A DNA stretch of 64,000 nt from the NCBI RefSeq assembly GCF_900186615.1, contig NZ_LT896588.1, positions 87,178 through 151,177 on the forward strand, in the 5' to 3' direction. Source of the stretch: Parabacteroides bouchesdurhonensis (lineage in GTDB: Bacteria; Bacteroidota; Bacteroidia; Bacteroidales; Tannerellaceae). Each line of letters starts with the position of its first letter. Position 1 is the stretch's first letter. The position numbers and the translations under genes are program-made. This document shows positions 53,191 to 61,669 of the stretch, piece after piece. The notes under the pieces are model-generated. The model saw only the letters and a program-made list of their open reading frames with translations. It was not told where the DNA came from and did not search any database.

Positions 53191-55179
53191 TTAACGCAAC
53201 GGGATATATTGTACAAAAGCCTCCATTGCTTCGTAAGAAGCTAAACCAAGCTGATGATACAGCTCGGCAGTTGAACGGTTACGATCTTCTGCACGCTGCC
53301 AGAACAGACGTTCGTCGTCACCAAGGAACGGAGCACTTTCCGCCTGAGACTGGTGTTTCAGAATCGCATTTCTCTTATGGCGCAATTCTTCCGGTGAAAT
53401 AGGAACTGCCATTTCCACATGATCCATTTCCCATTCAGCCCAAGCTCCACGATACATCCATACGCGACAGTTCTTCATCCATTCTTCATCCTTCACTTCA
53501 TCAATAGCAGCCAAAACGGCATCCAAACAAACTTTATGAGTTCCATGAGGATCAGCCAAATCACCGGCTACGAACATTTGATCCGGTTTCACTTCGAGTA
53601 ACAAGTTCTTTACAATATCCTTATCGGCATCACTCAAATCATTTTTCTTAACCATACCTGTTTCATAGAATGGTAAGTCGAGGAAGTGAACATGATCATC
53701 CTTGACACCGGAATAACGGCAACCATGACGGGCTTCTTCACGACGGATCGTACCTTTCATAAATAAAACATCCTTACGTTCCGGTTCGCCATTCTCAACC
53801 TTTTCAAAACGAAGGTAGTTAATGATTTCTTCCGCTTTTTTCTTTACGGAATGATCTCCTGCCGCATACTTGTCACAGACATCACGCAGATATTCACAAT
53901 AACGGATTACTTCTTCATCACCCACAGCGATATTACCGGAAGTCTGATAGGCGACATGTACATCATGATGCTGATCGCACAACCGGCGCAAAGTTCCACC
54001 CATAGAAATTACATCATCGTCCGGATGTGGACTAAACACAATTACTTTCTTTGGATATGGAGTAGCCCGTTCCGGACGATTTGAATCGTCGGCATTTGGC
54101 TTTCCACCCGGCCATCCTGTAATAGTATGCTGGATGTCATTAAAGATTTTAATATTTACATTATAAGCGGAACCATATAGAGCCAACAATTCTCCCAACC
54201 CATGTTCGCTATAATCTTTATTCGTCAATTTCAGAATAGGTTTTCCCGTCAACTGGCATAACCAAACGATAGCACGACGAATCAATTTGTTATCCCATTC
54301 ACAATTGGAAACCAACCACGGATGGCAGATTCTCGTTAAACTATAAGCAGCGGAAAGATCTACCACCACTTTTGCATTAGGATGGTTTTGCAGGAAAGAA
54401 GATGGAACAGCATCACTAACCTGACCTTCAACGGTCTTAGCTATAATATCCGCTTTATCTTCACCCCAAGCCATGAGGATTGCATTTTTCGCTCTCATCA
54501 TAGTGGAAATACCCATCGTTATCACACCGGCAGGCACATTCTCTACAGAAGGAAAAGTGCGGGCTGCTTCTTTACGTGCCGCACCTTCCAATACAACCAG
54601 ACGAGTACGTGAATTGATAGTTGAACCGGCAGCATTAAACATGATATTGCTGGCGCGTCCCAAGCCTAACAGGATATAATCCAATCCACCCAAACTCTGT
54701 ATCTTCTCTTCGTATTCGCGACAGAATTTCAGAATATCATCTTTCGGCAGACTTCCGTCAGGAGCATAAATATTAGCCGGAGCAATATCCACATGATCAA
54801 ACAACGCTTCTCTTAAATGAGTCACGTTTCCGGTAGATGCGGAATTCAACGGATAAAATTCATATTCTACAAAAACGATTACATTACGGAAACTCAAATT
54901 CTCTTCCTTATGCATACGGATTAATTCTTTATACACACTTTGCGGGGAACGTCCACCGGGAAGAGCGATAACAAACGACTCGCCTATTTCTTGTTTCTTA
55001 CGGATTTGATTTGCTATTTCATTTGCGATAGACAACGCTCCTTCATCAGCCGACTCGTATATATTAGTCGGTATCTTTTCCATGCGAGTTAACACAGAAT
55101 TCTCAAAATCATTTTCCGGACGATAATACTTTTGCGGTATACGCGTCAGGGTAATCTTTGAACTTAGGTTTGTTTTCAT
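53191..55179 (-). CDS. NagB-like domain fused to PIG-L deacetylase domain (annotated glucosamine-6-phosphate deaminase)
   Basis: A 662-residue two-domain protein. Residues about 35-290 have the NagB/6-phosphogluconolactonase fold (VIALPGGRSPQSVYKELIRMH, LFDHVDIAPANIY, STINSRTRLVVL). Against E. coli NagB, the catalytic Asp72, Asp141, His143 and Glu148 correspond to Val104, Ala176, Asn178 and Ala183. Deaminase activity is therefore doubtful. Residues about 375-662 are a PIG-L/LmbE deacetylase with the metal motif FSPHPDDDVISMGG (near 383) and a later His in DPHGTHKVCLDAV, both intact. The fusion is known in Bacteroidetes. It lies on the same strand as, but separated by a terminator from, two nagA genes. 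It probably de-acetylates or senses an amino sugar. Confidence 0.9.
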   Translation of the reverse strand: MKTNLSSKITLTRIPQKYYRPENDFENSVLTRMEKIPTNIYESADEGALSIANEIANQIRKKQEIGESFVIALPGGRSPQSVYKELIRMHKEENLSFRNVIVFVEYEFYPLNSASTGNVTHLREALFDHVDIAPANIYAPDGSLPKDDILKFCREYEEKIQSLGGLDYILLGLGRASNIMFNAAGSTINSRTRLVVLEGAARKEAARTFPSVENVPAGVITMGISTMMRAKNAILMAWGEDKADIIAKTVEGQVSDAVPSSFLQNHPNAKVVVDLSAAYSLTRICHPWLVSNCEWDNKLIRRAIVWLCQLTGKPILKLTNKDYSEHGLGELLALYGSAYNVNIKIFNDIQHTITGWPGGKPNADDSNRPERATPYPKKVIVFSPHPDDDVISMGGTLRRLCDQHHDVHVAYQTSGNIAVGDEEVIRYCEYLRDVCDKYAAGDHSVKKKAEEIINYLRFEKVENGEPERKDVLFMKGTIRREEARHGCRYSGVKDDHVHFLDLPFYETGMVKKNDLSDADKDIVKNLLLEVKPDQMFVAGDLADPHGTHKVCLDAVLAAIDEVKDEEWMKNCRVWMYRGAWAEWEMDHVEMAVPISPEELRHKRNAILKHQSQAESAPFLGDDERLFWQRAEDRNRSTAELYHQLGLASYEAMEAFVQYIPLR

Positions 55180-55219
55180 ACCTGATCTTTATTTTAATTC
55201 ATATTTTTAACTTGAGTTA

Positions 55220-55227
55220 CAAATATA
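55220..55227 (-). promoter_or_regulatory. candidate -7 box for the NagB/PIG-L gene
   Basis: The minus strand reads TATATTTG, an exact match, about 41 bp upstream of the ATG. Confidence 0.5.
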
Positions 55228-55311
55228 ACAATTTGCCACCAATATCCCTTTATATTGATAAAACAAATTTATGACGTAAAAGATTTGATTTATCAGGATT
55301 AAAGCATAAAA

Positions 55312-55339
55312 AAGGCTACCCCGAACAAAGGATAGCCTT
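55312..55339 (-). terminator. terminator of the nagA pair
   Basis: AAGGCTACCC pairs with GGATAGCCTT (one mismatch) around a short loop; on the minus strand a T-run follows. It separates the nagA pair from the NagB/PIG-L gene. Confidence 0.75.
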
Positions 55340-55361
55340 CCTGTTTATTTTGAATATAACA

Positions 55362-56528
55362 TTATGTCAATGTATTTGTATCCGGAACTAATTTTCCCAT
55401 TGACCAAACGGCACGGACATTATAATCTCTGTCAAGAATGACAATATCTGCATCCTTATCACGCTGCAAAGTTCCCTTCCGGTTATCAACTCCCATCAAG
55501 CGTGCCGGTGTTTCAGAAGCCATACGCACAGCATCCGCCAACGGAATATCCGCTTTCTTCACCATTGTACGGACTAATTTATCCATTGTCGCAATACTTC
55601 CGGCCAATGACGAATGATCTACTAATTTACATACGCCATCTTCTATAATGATACGTGAACCGATAGCCGGTTCTCCACCGTCTGCCGCGTAGGAAAGAGC
55701 ATCGGTTACCAGAGACATACGTTCCACCCCTTTCAGTTTATACACCAAACGGAGAATTGTGGATGGCAAGTGTTTACCGTCAGCAATTACCTCAACCGTC
55801 ATATCATCCATAAGGAAAACACTTTCCACCGTTCCTTCATATTTATATTCACGACGTTTGTGGAAACCAGGCATTGCGTTATAGAATTGGGCTGCATGTG
55901 TAAAGCCGGCCTTATAAGCATTCTTTATATCTTCAAACTCGGCCTCCGTATGTGTAATCGCCGCCAAAAGCCCTTTAGAGGTGATATACTGCGCAAACTC
56001 ATGAGCACCTTCCAGCTCGGGACTAATATCCCAACGTCTGATGCAGTTCGTACTTTCCAGCAAAGCCATATATTCGTCTTTATCCAGTTCTTTTATCGTA
56101 TCCGAATATAAAAGACCTGCCATTTTCGGATTTAAATACGGGCCTTCTATATGGAGTCCCATAACCGGACTATCTTTCTCCGCCATCAAACCTTCACAAA
56201 CCGATACAGCCTTGTAAATATCAGGTATGGTAGACGACGAAAGTGTAGGAAATATTGATGTAGCTCCATATTTCATATGAGCCGCGACAGCTCCCCGAAA
56301 AGCGTCTTCCGTACAATCCCGGAAATCATAATCTCCGCCCCCATGTATATTCATCGCAACAAAGCCCGGAACAATATACATGCCTTTGGCATCAACCACA
56401 GTCGCACCTGTCAAAGCAAGATCATTATTTGTGACCTCCAATATCTTTCCGTCTTTAACTAAAACAGAACCATTCTTCAACCAACCTTGTGGCGTAAGGA
56501 TATGACCATTTATAATCTGAGTCAGCAT
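55362..56528 (-). CDS. nagA: N-acetylglucosamine-6-phosphate deacetylase paralogue with altered metal ligands
   Basis: A 388-residue amidohydrolase of the NagA family, the same length as its upstream neighbour and clearly a paralogue. The metal Glu128 (HIEGPYLN), His193 (ITHTEAEF) and catalytic Asp (SLVTDALSYA) are present. Two positions differ: the first His of the HxH motif is Asn60 (MNIHGGG), and the second metal His of the HATH motif is Gln214 (THAAQFYNAM). The latter matches E. coli NagA His216. Activity is thus uncertain; it may have a different substrate or a modified metal site. It is second in the operon, 20 bp after copy 2. Confidence 0.88.
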   Translation of the reverse strand: MLTQIINGHILTPQGWLKNGSVLVKDGKILEVTNNDLALTGATVVDAKGMYIVPGFVAMNIHGGGDYDFRDCTEDAFRGAVAAHMKYGATSIFPTLSSSTIPDIYKAVSVCEGLMAEKDSPVMGLHIEGPYLNPKMAGLLYSDTIKELDKDEYMALLESTNCIRRWDISPELEGAHEFAQYITSKGLLAAITHTEAEFEDIKNAYKAGFTHAAQFYNAMPGFHKRREYKYEGTVESVFLMDDMTVEVIADGKHLPSTILRLVYKLKGVERMSLVTDALSYAADGGEPAIGSRIIIEDGVCKLVDHSSLAGSIATMDKLVRTMVKKADIPLADAVRMASETPARLMGVDNRKGTLQRDKDADIVILDRDYNVRAVWSMGKLVPDTNTLT

Positions 56529-56548
56529 AATTCCAATCCTCCTTATTT

Positions 56549-57715
56549 TCAGAATAATTTATTGGTGCCTTCCACCAACTTACCCATTGCCCAAACGGCT
56601 CTTACATTTAAATCGTCATCCAGCACCATCAGGTCAGCATCTTTACCACGCTGTAATGTACCCTTTCGGTCGTCCACACCCATGATACGGGCAGGAGTTT
56701 CCGAAACCATACGAACCGCATCTTCCAAAGGAATTTCCGCCTTTTGCACCATTGTACGGATCAAACGGTCCATCGTCGCAATACTTCCGGCAAGGGCGGA
56801 ACGGTCTGCCAGCTTACAAACGCCATCCTCAATAATAACACGCGGATCGAAAGCCGTGTTACTGTCACTGGCCGCACAAGCCAAAGCATCTGTAATCAAA
56901 CATGTTTTTTCCACTCCTTTTATCTTATATACCAAACGAAGAATCGTTGGTGGCACATGAATGCCATCGGCAACTACCTCTACCGTCATGTCATCAATCA
57001 GGTAAATACTTTCAACAGTTCCTTCATATTTATATTCCCTGCGTTTATGAAAACCGGGCATTGCATTATAAAAATGGGTAGCATGTGTATATCCGGCTTC
57101 GTAAGCCGTACGGATATCATCGTATTCGGCTTGTGTATGACCAACAGAAACCAATATGCCCTTTGATGAGACGTATTTTCCAAACTGCATGGCACCAGGT
57201 AACTCGGGAGCGGCATCCCAGCGTTTGATGCAATTTGTTTCTTCCAAAAGAGGAATATATTCTTCCGGGTCCGGATTCTTAATATTTTCAGGTAATTGTC
57301 CTCCGGCCATCTTCATATTAAAATAATGTCCTTCCAGATGAAGTCCCAAAACAGGACTGTCTTTCTCGGCCATCAACTTTTCTGTGGTAGCCGCAGCTGC
57401 ACAGATCATCGGAATTGTTGAAGACGATAATGTCGGGAAAATACTGGTAGTTCCATGTTGCATATGGGCGGCAACAGCCGTACGAAACGCCTCTTCCGAA
57501 CCTTCCATAAAATCTCGTCCGCCACCACCATGAACATGAATTTCTATACCACCCGGAACAATATACATGCCCTTAGCATCAATCAGCGTAGCACCGATTA
57601 CTGCAAGATCGCAGTTTGTTACTTCCAGGATTTTGTTGTCTCTTATCAGAACAGAGCCGTCTTTCAACCAGCCCTGAGGGGTAAGGATTTTTCCGTTTAT
57701 AATTTGAGTTAACAT
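56549..57715 (-). CDS. nagA: N-acetylglucosamine-6-phosphate deacetylase
   Basis: A 388-residue NagA with all expected ligands: HxH (His60, His62 in IHVHGGGG), Glu128 (HLEGHYFN), His193 (VGHTQAEY), His214 (THATHFYNAM) and the catalytic Asp in CLITDALACA. It converts N-acetylglucosamine 6-phosphate to glucosamine 6-phosphate, in amino-sugar use and cell-wall recycling. It is first of the two-gene operon, with promoter boxes and a TTTGTGTG inverted repeat just upstream. As the copy with complete residues it is the likelier functional deacetylase. Confidence 0.93.
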   Translation of the reverse strand: MLTQIINGKILTPQGWLKDGSVLIRDNKILEVTNCDLAVIGATLIDAKGMYIVPGGIEIHVHGGGGRDFMEGSEEAFRTAVAAHMQHGTTSIFPTLSSSTIPMICAAAATTEKLMAEKDSPVLGLHLEGHYFNMKMAGGQLPENIKNPDPEEYIPLLEETNCIKRWDAAPELPGAMQFGKYVSSKGILVSVGHTQAEYDDIRTAYEAGYTHATHFYNAMPGFHKRREYKYEGTVESIYLIDDMTVEVVADGIHVPPTILRLVYKIKGVEKTCLITDALACAASDSNTAFDPRVIIEDGVCKLADRSALAGSIATMDRLIRTMVQKAEIPLEDAVRMVSETPARIMGVDDRKGTLQRGKDADLMVLDDDLNVRAVWAMGKLVEGTNKLF

Positions 57716-57733
57716 CTTGTAAGAATTAGGCTT

Positions 57734-57760
57734 TTTGTGTGTTATGTTTCATCACACAAA
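57734..57760. promoter_or_regulatory. candidate operator before the nagA pair
   Basis: TTTGTGTG (57734-57741) and CACACAAA (57753-57760) form a perfect 8-bp inverted repeat with an 11-bp spacer, between the nagA start and the candidate promoters. It is positioned to block transcription; the binding protein is unknown. Confidence 0.35.
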
Positions 57761-57780
57761 GCTAAGGACTTTTTACAAAA

Positions 57781-57788
57781 CAAAGTTA
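57781..57788 (-). promoter_or_regulatory. candidate -7 box for the nagA pair
   Basis: The minus strand reads TAACTTTG here and TAGCTTTG at 57757-57764; both match TAnnTTTG exactly. Which is used cannot be told from sequence. Confidence 0.45.
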
Positions 57789-57830
57789 TTCGTTTTAAAT
57801 TATTTTCAAATATAAATGCAAATATTACGT

Positions 57831-59774
57831 TCACGCATTTTCCGTTGTTAATCTGTCCTTTTCAATGGTTAGCTCAGTCCATTTATCCATCGTTTCGGAA
57901 AGCTCATTTTTCAGATTCGAATAGTCCGTATACAAAGAGGCATCCGATGCTCCTTCCGGAGTTGCCAACTTGGTTTCTATAACAGCTATGGAGTCTTCCA
58001 GTTCCGTTATACGGTTTTCGGCATCGGCAATTGCCTTTTCCAGTTTTTTAATTAACCGGCTCTGCTCCTTACGGGCTTCGTATGAGAGCTTATTTTGTGT
58101 AGGTTGCACTTCCTGAACATCCGAAGTCACAGAGACTTGCGCCGTACGCTCCAATTCACGCAAGCTATCCATTTTCTTATGTTCAAGAAAGTCGTAAATA
58201 CCACCAAGATGTTCTACCACTTTTTGATTTCCGAATTCATATACTTTCGTAACCAGACCATCCAAAAATTCTCGGTCGTGGGACACAACGATCACAGTTC
58301 CGTCAAATTCCTTCAAGGCTTCTTTAAGCACATCTTTAGAACGCATATCCAAATGATTCGTCGGCTCATCCAGAATCAACAAATTGACAGGCTCCAACAA
58401 CAAGCGAATCATTGCCAAACGCGTTTTTTCGCCTCCGGACAAAACTTTCACCTTTTTATCCGAAGCTTCACCTCCAAACATGAAAGCTCCTAATATATCA
58501 CGAATTTTCAAACGGATATCACCTTGAGCAACATAATCTATCGTTTCAAAAACAGTAAAATTCTCATTCAACAGTTGTGCCTGGTTTTGGGCAAAGTAAC
58601 CAATCTTTACATTATGCCCTAATTGAAGTTTGCCTTCATAATCTGTTTCTCCCATAATACATTTTACGAGAGTAGATTTACCTTCTCCGTTTTTTCCTAC
58701 GAAAGCGACCTTATCACCGCGGTTAATAGTAAATGTCACATGCTGAAAGATCAAATGATCTCCATAGCGTTTAGCCACATCCTCTATAATAACCGGATAT
58801 GATCCGGAACGGGGAGCCGGCGGAAATTTCAAACTCAGCATAGCAGTATCCGTTTCATCCACTTCTATACGTTCAATCTTTTCCAACTGTTTGATGCGGG
58901 ACTGTACTTGTACGGATTTCGTTGCTTTATAACGGAAACGCTCAATAAAAGCTTCCGTGTCCGCCAGTTTTTTCTGTTGGTTTTCAAAGGCACGGAGTTG
59001 TTGCTCACGACGTTCTTTGCGAAGCTCCACATATTCGGAATACTTCACTTTATAGTCATATATTTTACCCAGTTCTATTTCTATTGTCCGCGAAGTCGTA
59101 TTATCAATAAAAGCACGGTCATGTGAAACCAATATAACGGCATTGGCACGGGTAGCTATAAAATTTTCAAGCCATTGGATAGACTCTATATCTAAATGAT
59201 TCGTCGGCTCATCAAGCAATAATATATCAGGACGGCGTAACAACAGTTTAGCCAATTCGATACGCATACGCCATCCGCCGCTAAATTCGGACGTAGGACG
59301 GTCAAAGTCATTATACGAAAATCCCAAACCAACTAAAGTACGTTCCAATTCCACATGATAGTTGTTTCCTCCTATCAACTGAAAATGTTCGGAGAGATGC
59401 GTAACACGGTCTATTAACTTTTGATACGCCTCCGACTCATAGTCTGTACGTTCACTTAATGCCATATTCAAACGTTCAATCTCCTGCTCCATTTCATGGA
59501 TATGCTCAAAGGCACGTTCAGCCTCCTCACGAACGGTTCTTGAATCTGCCAATTTCATTTGCTGCGGCAAATAGCCTATCGTTACATCTTTAGGAATGCT
59601 AACTGTTCCCGATGTAGGAGATTGCATGCCCGCAAATATCTTTAACATTGTAGACTTTCCCGCACCATTTTTACCTACTAATGCAATACGATCTTTCTTA
59701 TTTACAACAAATGACAGATCATCAAACAGTGTAAATCCACCAAACTCAACCGTTAAACCTTCAACTGAAATCAT
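57831..59774 (-). CDS. ABC-F family ATP-binding protein
   Basis: A 647-residue cytoplasmic protein with two ABC ATPase domains and no membrane segment. The first Walker A is ALVGKNGAGKSTMLKIFAG, with signature SEFSGGWRMRIELAKLL and Walker B DILLLDEPTNHLD. The second Walker A is FVGKNGEGKSTLVKCI, with signature LSGGEKTRLAMIRLL and another DEPTNHLD. A linker (about 235-320) joins them, and a C-terminal coiled coil (about 545-645) resembles the Uup/EttA type. ABC-F proteins act on the ribosome. The start is the ATG at 59774: the open frame to 59885 runs past the promoter box into the repeat array. Confidence 0.93.
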   Translation of the reverse strand: MISVEGLTVEFGGFTLFDDLSFVVNKKDRIALVGKNGAGKSTMLKIFAGMQSPTSGTVSIPKDVTIGYLPQQMKLADSRTVREEAERAFEHIHEMEQEIERLNMALSERTDYESEAYQKLIDRVTHLSEHFQLIGGNNYHVELERTLVGLGFSYNDFDRPTSEFSGGWRMRIELAKLLLRRPDILLLDEPTNHLDIESIQWLENFIATRANAVILVSHDRAFIDNTTSRTIEIELGKIYDYKVKYSEYVELRKERREQQLRAFENQQKKLADTEAFIERFRYKATKSVQVQSRIKQLEKIERIEVDETDTAMLSLKFPPAPRSGSYPVIIEDVAKRYGDHLIFQHVTFTINRGDKVAFVGKNGEGKSTLVKCIMGETDYEGKLQLGHNVKIGYFAQNQAQLLNENFTVFETIDYVAQGDIRLKIRDILGAFMFGGEASDKKVKVLSGGEKTRLAMIRLLLEPVNLLILDEPTNHLDMRSKDVLKEALKEFDGTVIVVSHDREFLDGLVTKVYEFGNQKVVEHLGGIYDFLEHKKMDSLRELERTAQVSVTSDVQEVQPTQNKLSYEARKEQSRLIKKLEKAIADAENRITELEDSIAVIETKLATPEGASDASLYTDYSNLKNELSETMDKWTELTIEKDRLTTENA

Positions 59775-59794
59775 ATCTTTATATTTTCCGGCAA

Positions 59795-59802
59795 CAAAGA
59801 TA
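59795..59802 (-). promoter_or_regulatory. candidate -7 box for the ABC-F gene
   Basis: The minus strand reads TATCTTTG, an exact match, 20 bp before the ATG at 59774. The repeat array E begins just upstream of the -33 region. Confidence 0.55.
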
Positions 59803-59825
59803 CGACAACAGTGTACATTTCCCCG

Positions 59826-59944
59826 CATTCGGAAGAAAAAAGAAATCCTTTCGAAAGAAATAAAAATTTCTTCCGGATGAAACAAAAAGACATCCCGATG
59901 GTTTTATAAAATCATCGGGATAATTTCACAAAAACATCCTGATC
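59826..59944. repeat. 22-bp-period palindrome array E (6 units) in a divergent gap
   Basis: Six cores, CATTCGGAAG, CTTTCGAAAG, CTTCCGGATG, CATCCCGATG, CATCGGGATA and CATCCTGATC, are centred at 59830.5, 59852.5, 59874.5, 59895.5, 59917.5 and 59939.5. The steps are 22, 22, 21, 22 and 22 bp. The first two resemble array B cores and the last three array A and C cores, so this array links the types. It occupies the divergent gap between the ABC-F and DUF3332 genes. Confidence 0.8.
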
Positions 59945-60022
59945 TTAATAAATTGACATTTCATATAAAAAATAAAATATGTATCTTCGCAATCAATTAA
60001 CAGCTAATAACTTTAAAAACGC

Positions 60023-60577
60023 ATGAAAAAAAGAAGTGTAACATTACTATTGGCTACAACACTTGCCAGTAGTGTATTATTTTCATCTTGTATTGGTTCG
60101 TTTGGTTTAACCAACAAGTTGTTGTCATGGAACAGAAACATTGATAGCAAATTTGTTAACGAACTGGTATTTATCGCTTTCTGGATTGTTCCTGTATATG
60201 AAATCTCTGCATTGGCAGATGTATTGGTAATCAATTCTATCGAGTTTTGGAGTGGAAGCAACCCAGTTGCCGACGTTGGTTCTGTAAAGACTATTGATGG
60301 CAAAGACGGTGTTTATACCGTAGAAACCAAAACAGACGGGTATCATATCCAAAAAGAAGGCGATGAAAAAGCGGTCGATCTCGTATTCGATGAATCGGAC
60401 AAGAGTTGGAGCATTGAAGCGAATGGAGAAACAACTAAGTTGTTAAAGTTCGAAAATGACGACGAAGTTGTTATGTACTTGCCAGACGGTAAAGAAATGA
60501 ATGTAGAATTAAATCAGGCTGGCGTACTTGCTTTCCAACAAGTTGCTAATAACTATTCTTATTACGCAGCAAGATAA
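60023..60577 (+). CDS. DUF3332 family lipoprotein
   Basis: A 184-residue protein with a lipoprotein signal (LASSVLFSSC, lipid Cys near residue 23). The DUF3332 core FGLTNKLLSWNRNIDSKFVNELVFIAFWIVPVYEIS follows, including a hydrophobic segment. The C-terminal half is a small beta-rich domain (DKSWSIEANGETTKLLKF). The function is unknown. A weak -7 box (TATCTTCG, 59982-59989, one mismatch) lies upstream and a strong terminator downstream; the gene is monocistronic. Confidence 0.87.
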   Translation: MKKRSVTLLLATTLASSVLFSSCIGSFGLTNKLLSWNRNIDSKFVNELVFIAFWIVPVYEISALADVLVINSIEFWSGSNPVADVGSVKTIDGKDGVYTVETKTDGYHIQKEGDEKAVDLVFDESDKSWSIEANGETTKLLKFENDDEVVMYLPDGKEMNVELNQAGVLAFQQVANNYSYYAAR

Positions 60578-60587
60578 TATTCAAACA

Positions 60588-60626
60588 AAAGGCTGTCTTG
60601 TAAAAATAGTTTACAAGACAGCCTTT
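60588..60626. terminator. bidirectional terminator between convergent genes
   Basis: A perfect 17-bp stem (AAAGGCTGTCTTGTAAA and complement), a 5-nt loop and a T-run, between DUF3332 (+) and the TlpA-type gene (-). Confidence 0.92.
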
Positions 60627-60670
60627 CTTTTTTGCTAATAAGAGCAAATACAATAGGAAATATCGGTTAT

Positions 60671-61654
60671 CTATTTTATCACTTCCTCTAATTTCCGGTG
60701 AAGCTCCTCACCTGTAATATTCTTGGCAATGATCACCCCGTTCGGATCAAGCAATACATTAGCCGGAATGCCGCGAATTCCATAAAGAGCAGGAATTTCC
60801 GAATCCCAATATTTTAAGTCGGAAAGATGTGTCCAGGTTAGCTTATCATCACTAATTGCCTTCATCCATTTATTCTTGTCTTTGTCCAACGATATACCGA
60901 TAATCGTGAAGCCTTTATCTTTATAATTTTGAAATGCCTTCACTACATTCGGATTTTCACGACGACAAGGAGGACACCAAGATGCCCAGAAATCCAACAA
61001 TACATATTTACCTCTGAAATCAGATAAAGAAACCATTACTCCGGCTGTATCCGGCAAAGAAAACTCAGGTGCGACCTGACCAATCTGTACATGTTCCAAC
61101 TGCTTAATGATTCCATCCAGATCCTTAACATAAGGGCAATTTGCCAATGAAGGAGAAAGTTTGGCTCGTGTTTCTCTCAAACCATCCAACGGTAACTGAT
61201 ATGTAAAATAACGATACAGGTAAAAAGCAGCAACCGGAGAACTCGGATATCTGGAAACAAGGCTATCAATATTATATCCTTCCTCAAAAACTTTCTCGGC
61301 ATTTTCCCAGAAAAGGGTGTTGATCGGAGAATCCTCTATTGTAAGAGTTTTTCCATCGGCATCCAACTTAACATTCATCGTTACGTTTTCCAAGAAAAAA
61401 GACTGGGGATATCCCATTTGGTCGGTAGCCAAGCCATATAACAACGGTTGATCCACTTCGCCTTTAAAAGTAAACTTTCCATCTTTTACCTCTGCCGTAT
61501 CGACATCAAAAAACATTTTGTTGCGGAAAGATTTCAGGTAGATCTCGCCATCGGACATACCTTCCACTTCACCATTAATCACATAGCCTTTCGAGGCTTC
61601 TTGGCAGCCAACCATTAACAGGCTTGCCAAGACAATCATTATTAATTGCTTCAT
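60671..61654 (-). CDS. TlpA-type thioredoxin-fold lipoprotein with DUF4369 domain
   Basis: A 327-residue protein from the ATG at 61654. The lipoprotein signal is MIVLASLLMVGC. A DUF4369 beta-sandwich (about 25-110, YVINGEVEGMSDGEIYLKSF) and a helical linker lead to an AhpC/TlpA thioredoxin domain (about 190-327). Its active site is LLDFWASWCPPCRREN with a CPPC pair, and the cis-Pro loop is IRGIPANVLLDPNG. It should reduce disulfides on the periplasmic side, for example in cytochrome c or envelope protein maturation. It lies 9 bp after the EFR1 ferredoxin gene, suggesting a shared redox role. Confidence 0.92.
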   Translation of the reverse strand: MKQLIMIVLASLLMVGCQEASKGYVINGEVEGMSDGEIYLKSFRNKMFFDVDTAEVKDGKFTFKGEVDQPLLYGLATDQMGYPQSFFLENVTMNVKLDADGKTLTIEDSPINTLFWENAEKVFEEGYNIDSLVSRYPSSPVAAFYLYRYFTYQLPLDGLRETRAKLSPSLANCPYVKDLDGIIKQLEHVQIGQVAPEFSLPDTAGVMVSLSDFRGKYVLLDFWASWCPPCRRENPNVVKAFQNYKDKGFTIIGISLDKDKNKWMKAISDDKLTWTHLSDLKYWDSEIPALYGIRGIPANVLLDPNGVIIAKNITGEELHRKLEEVIK

Positions 61655-61669
61655 ACACAAATCTATTTA

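Noticed and set aside
59775-59885. N-terminal extension of the ABC-F protein by 37 residues
   Set aside because: The extension translates the promoter box and the start of array E, begins upstream of the predicted transcription start, and has no family similarity. The ATG at 59774 starts the ABC domain directly.
59826-59944. CRISPR array
   Set aside because: Repeats are about 10 bp, degenerate and palindromic with 12-bp gaps of constant length; no cas gene is in the window.
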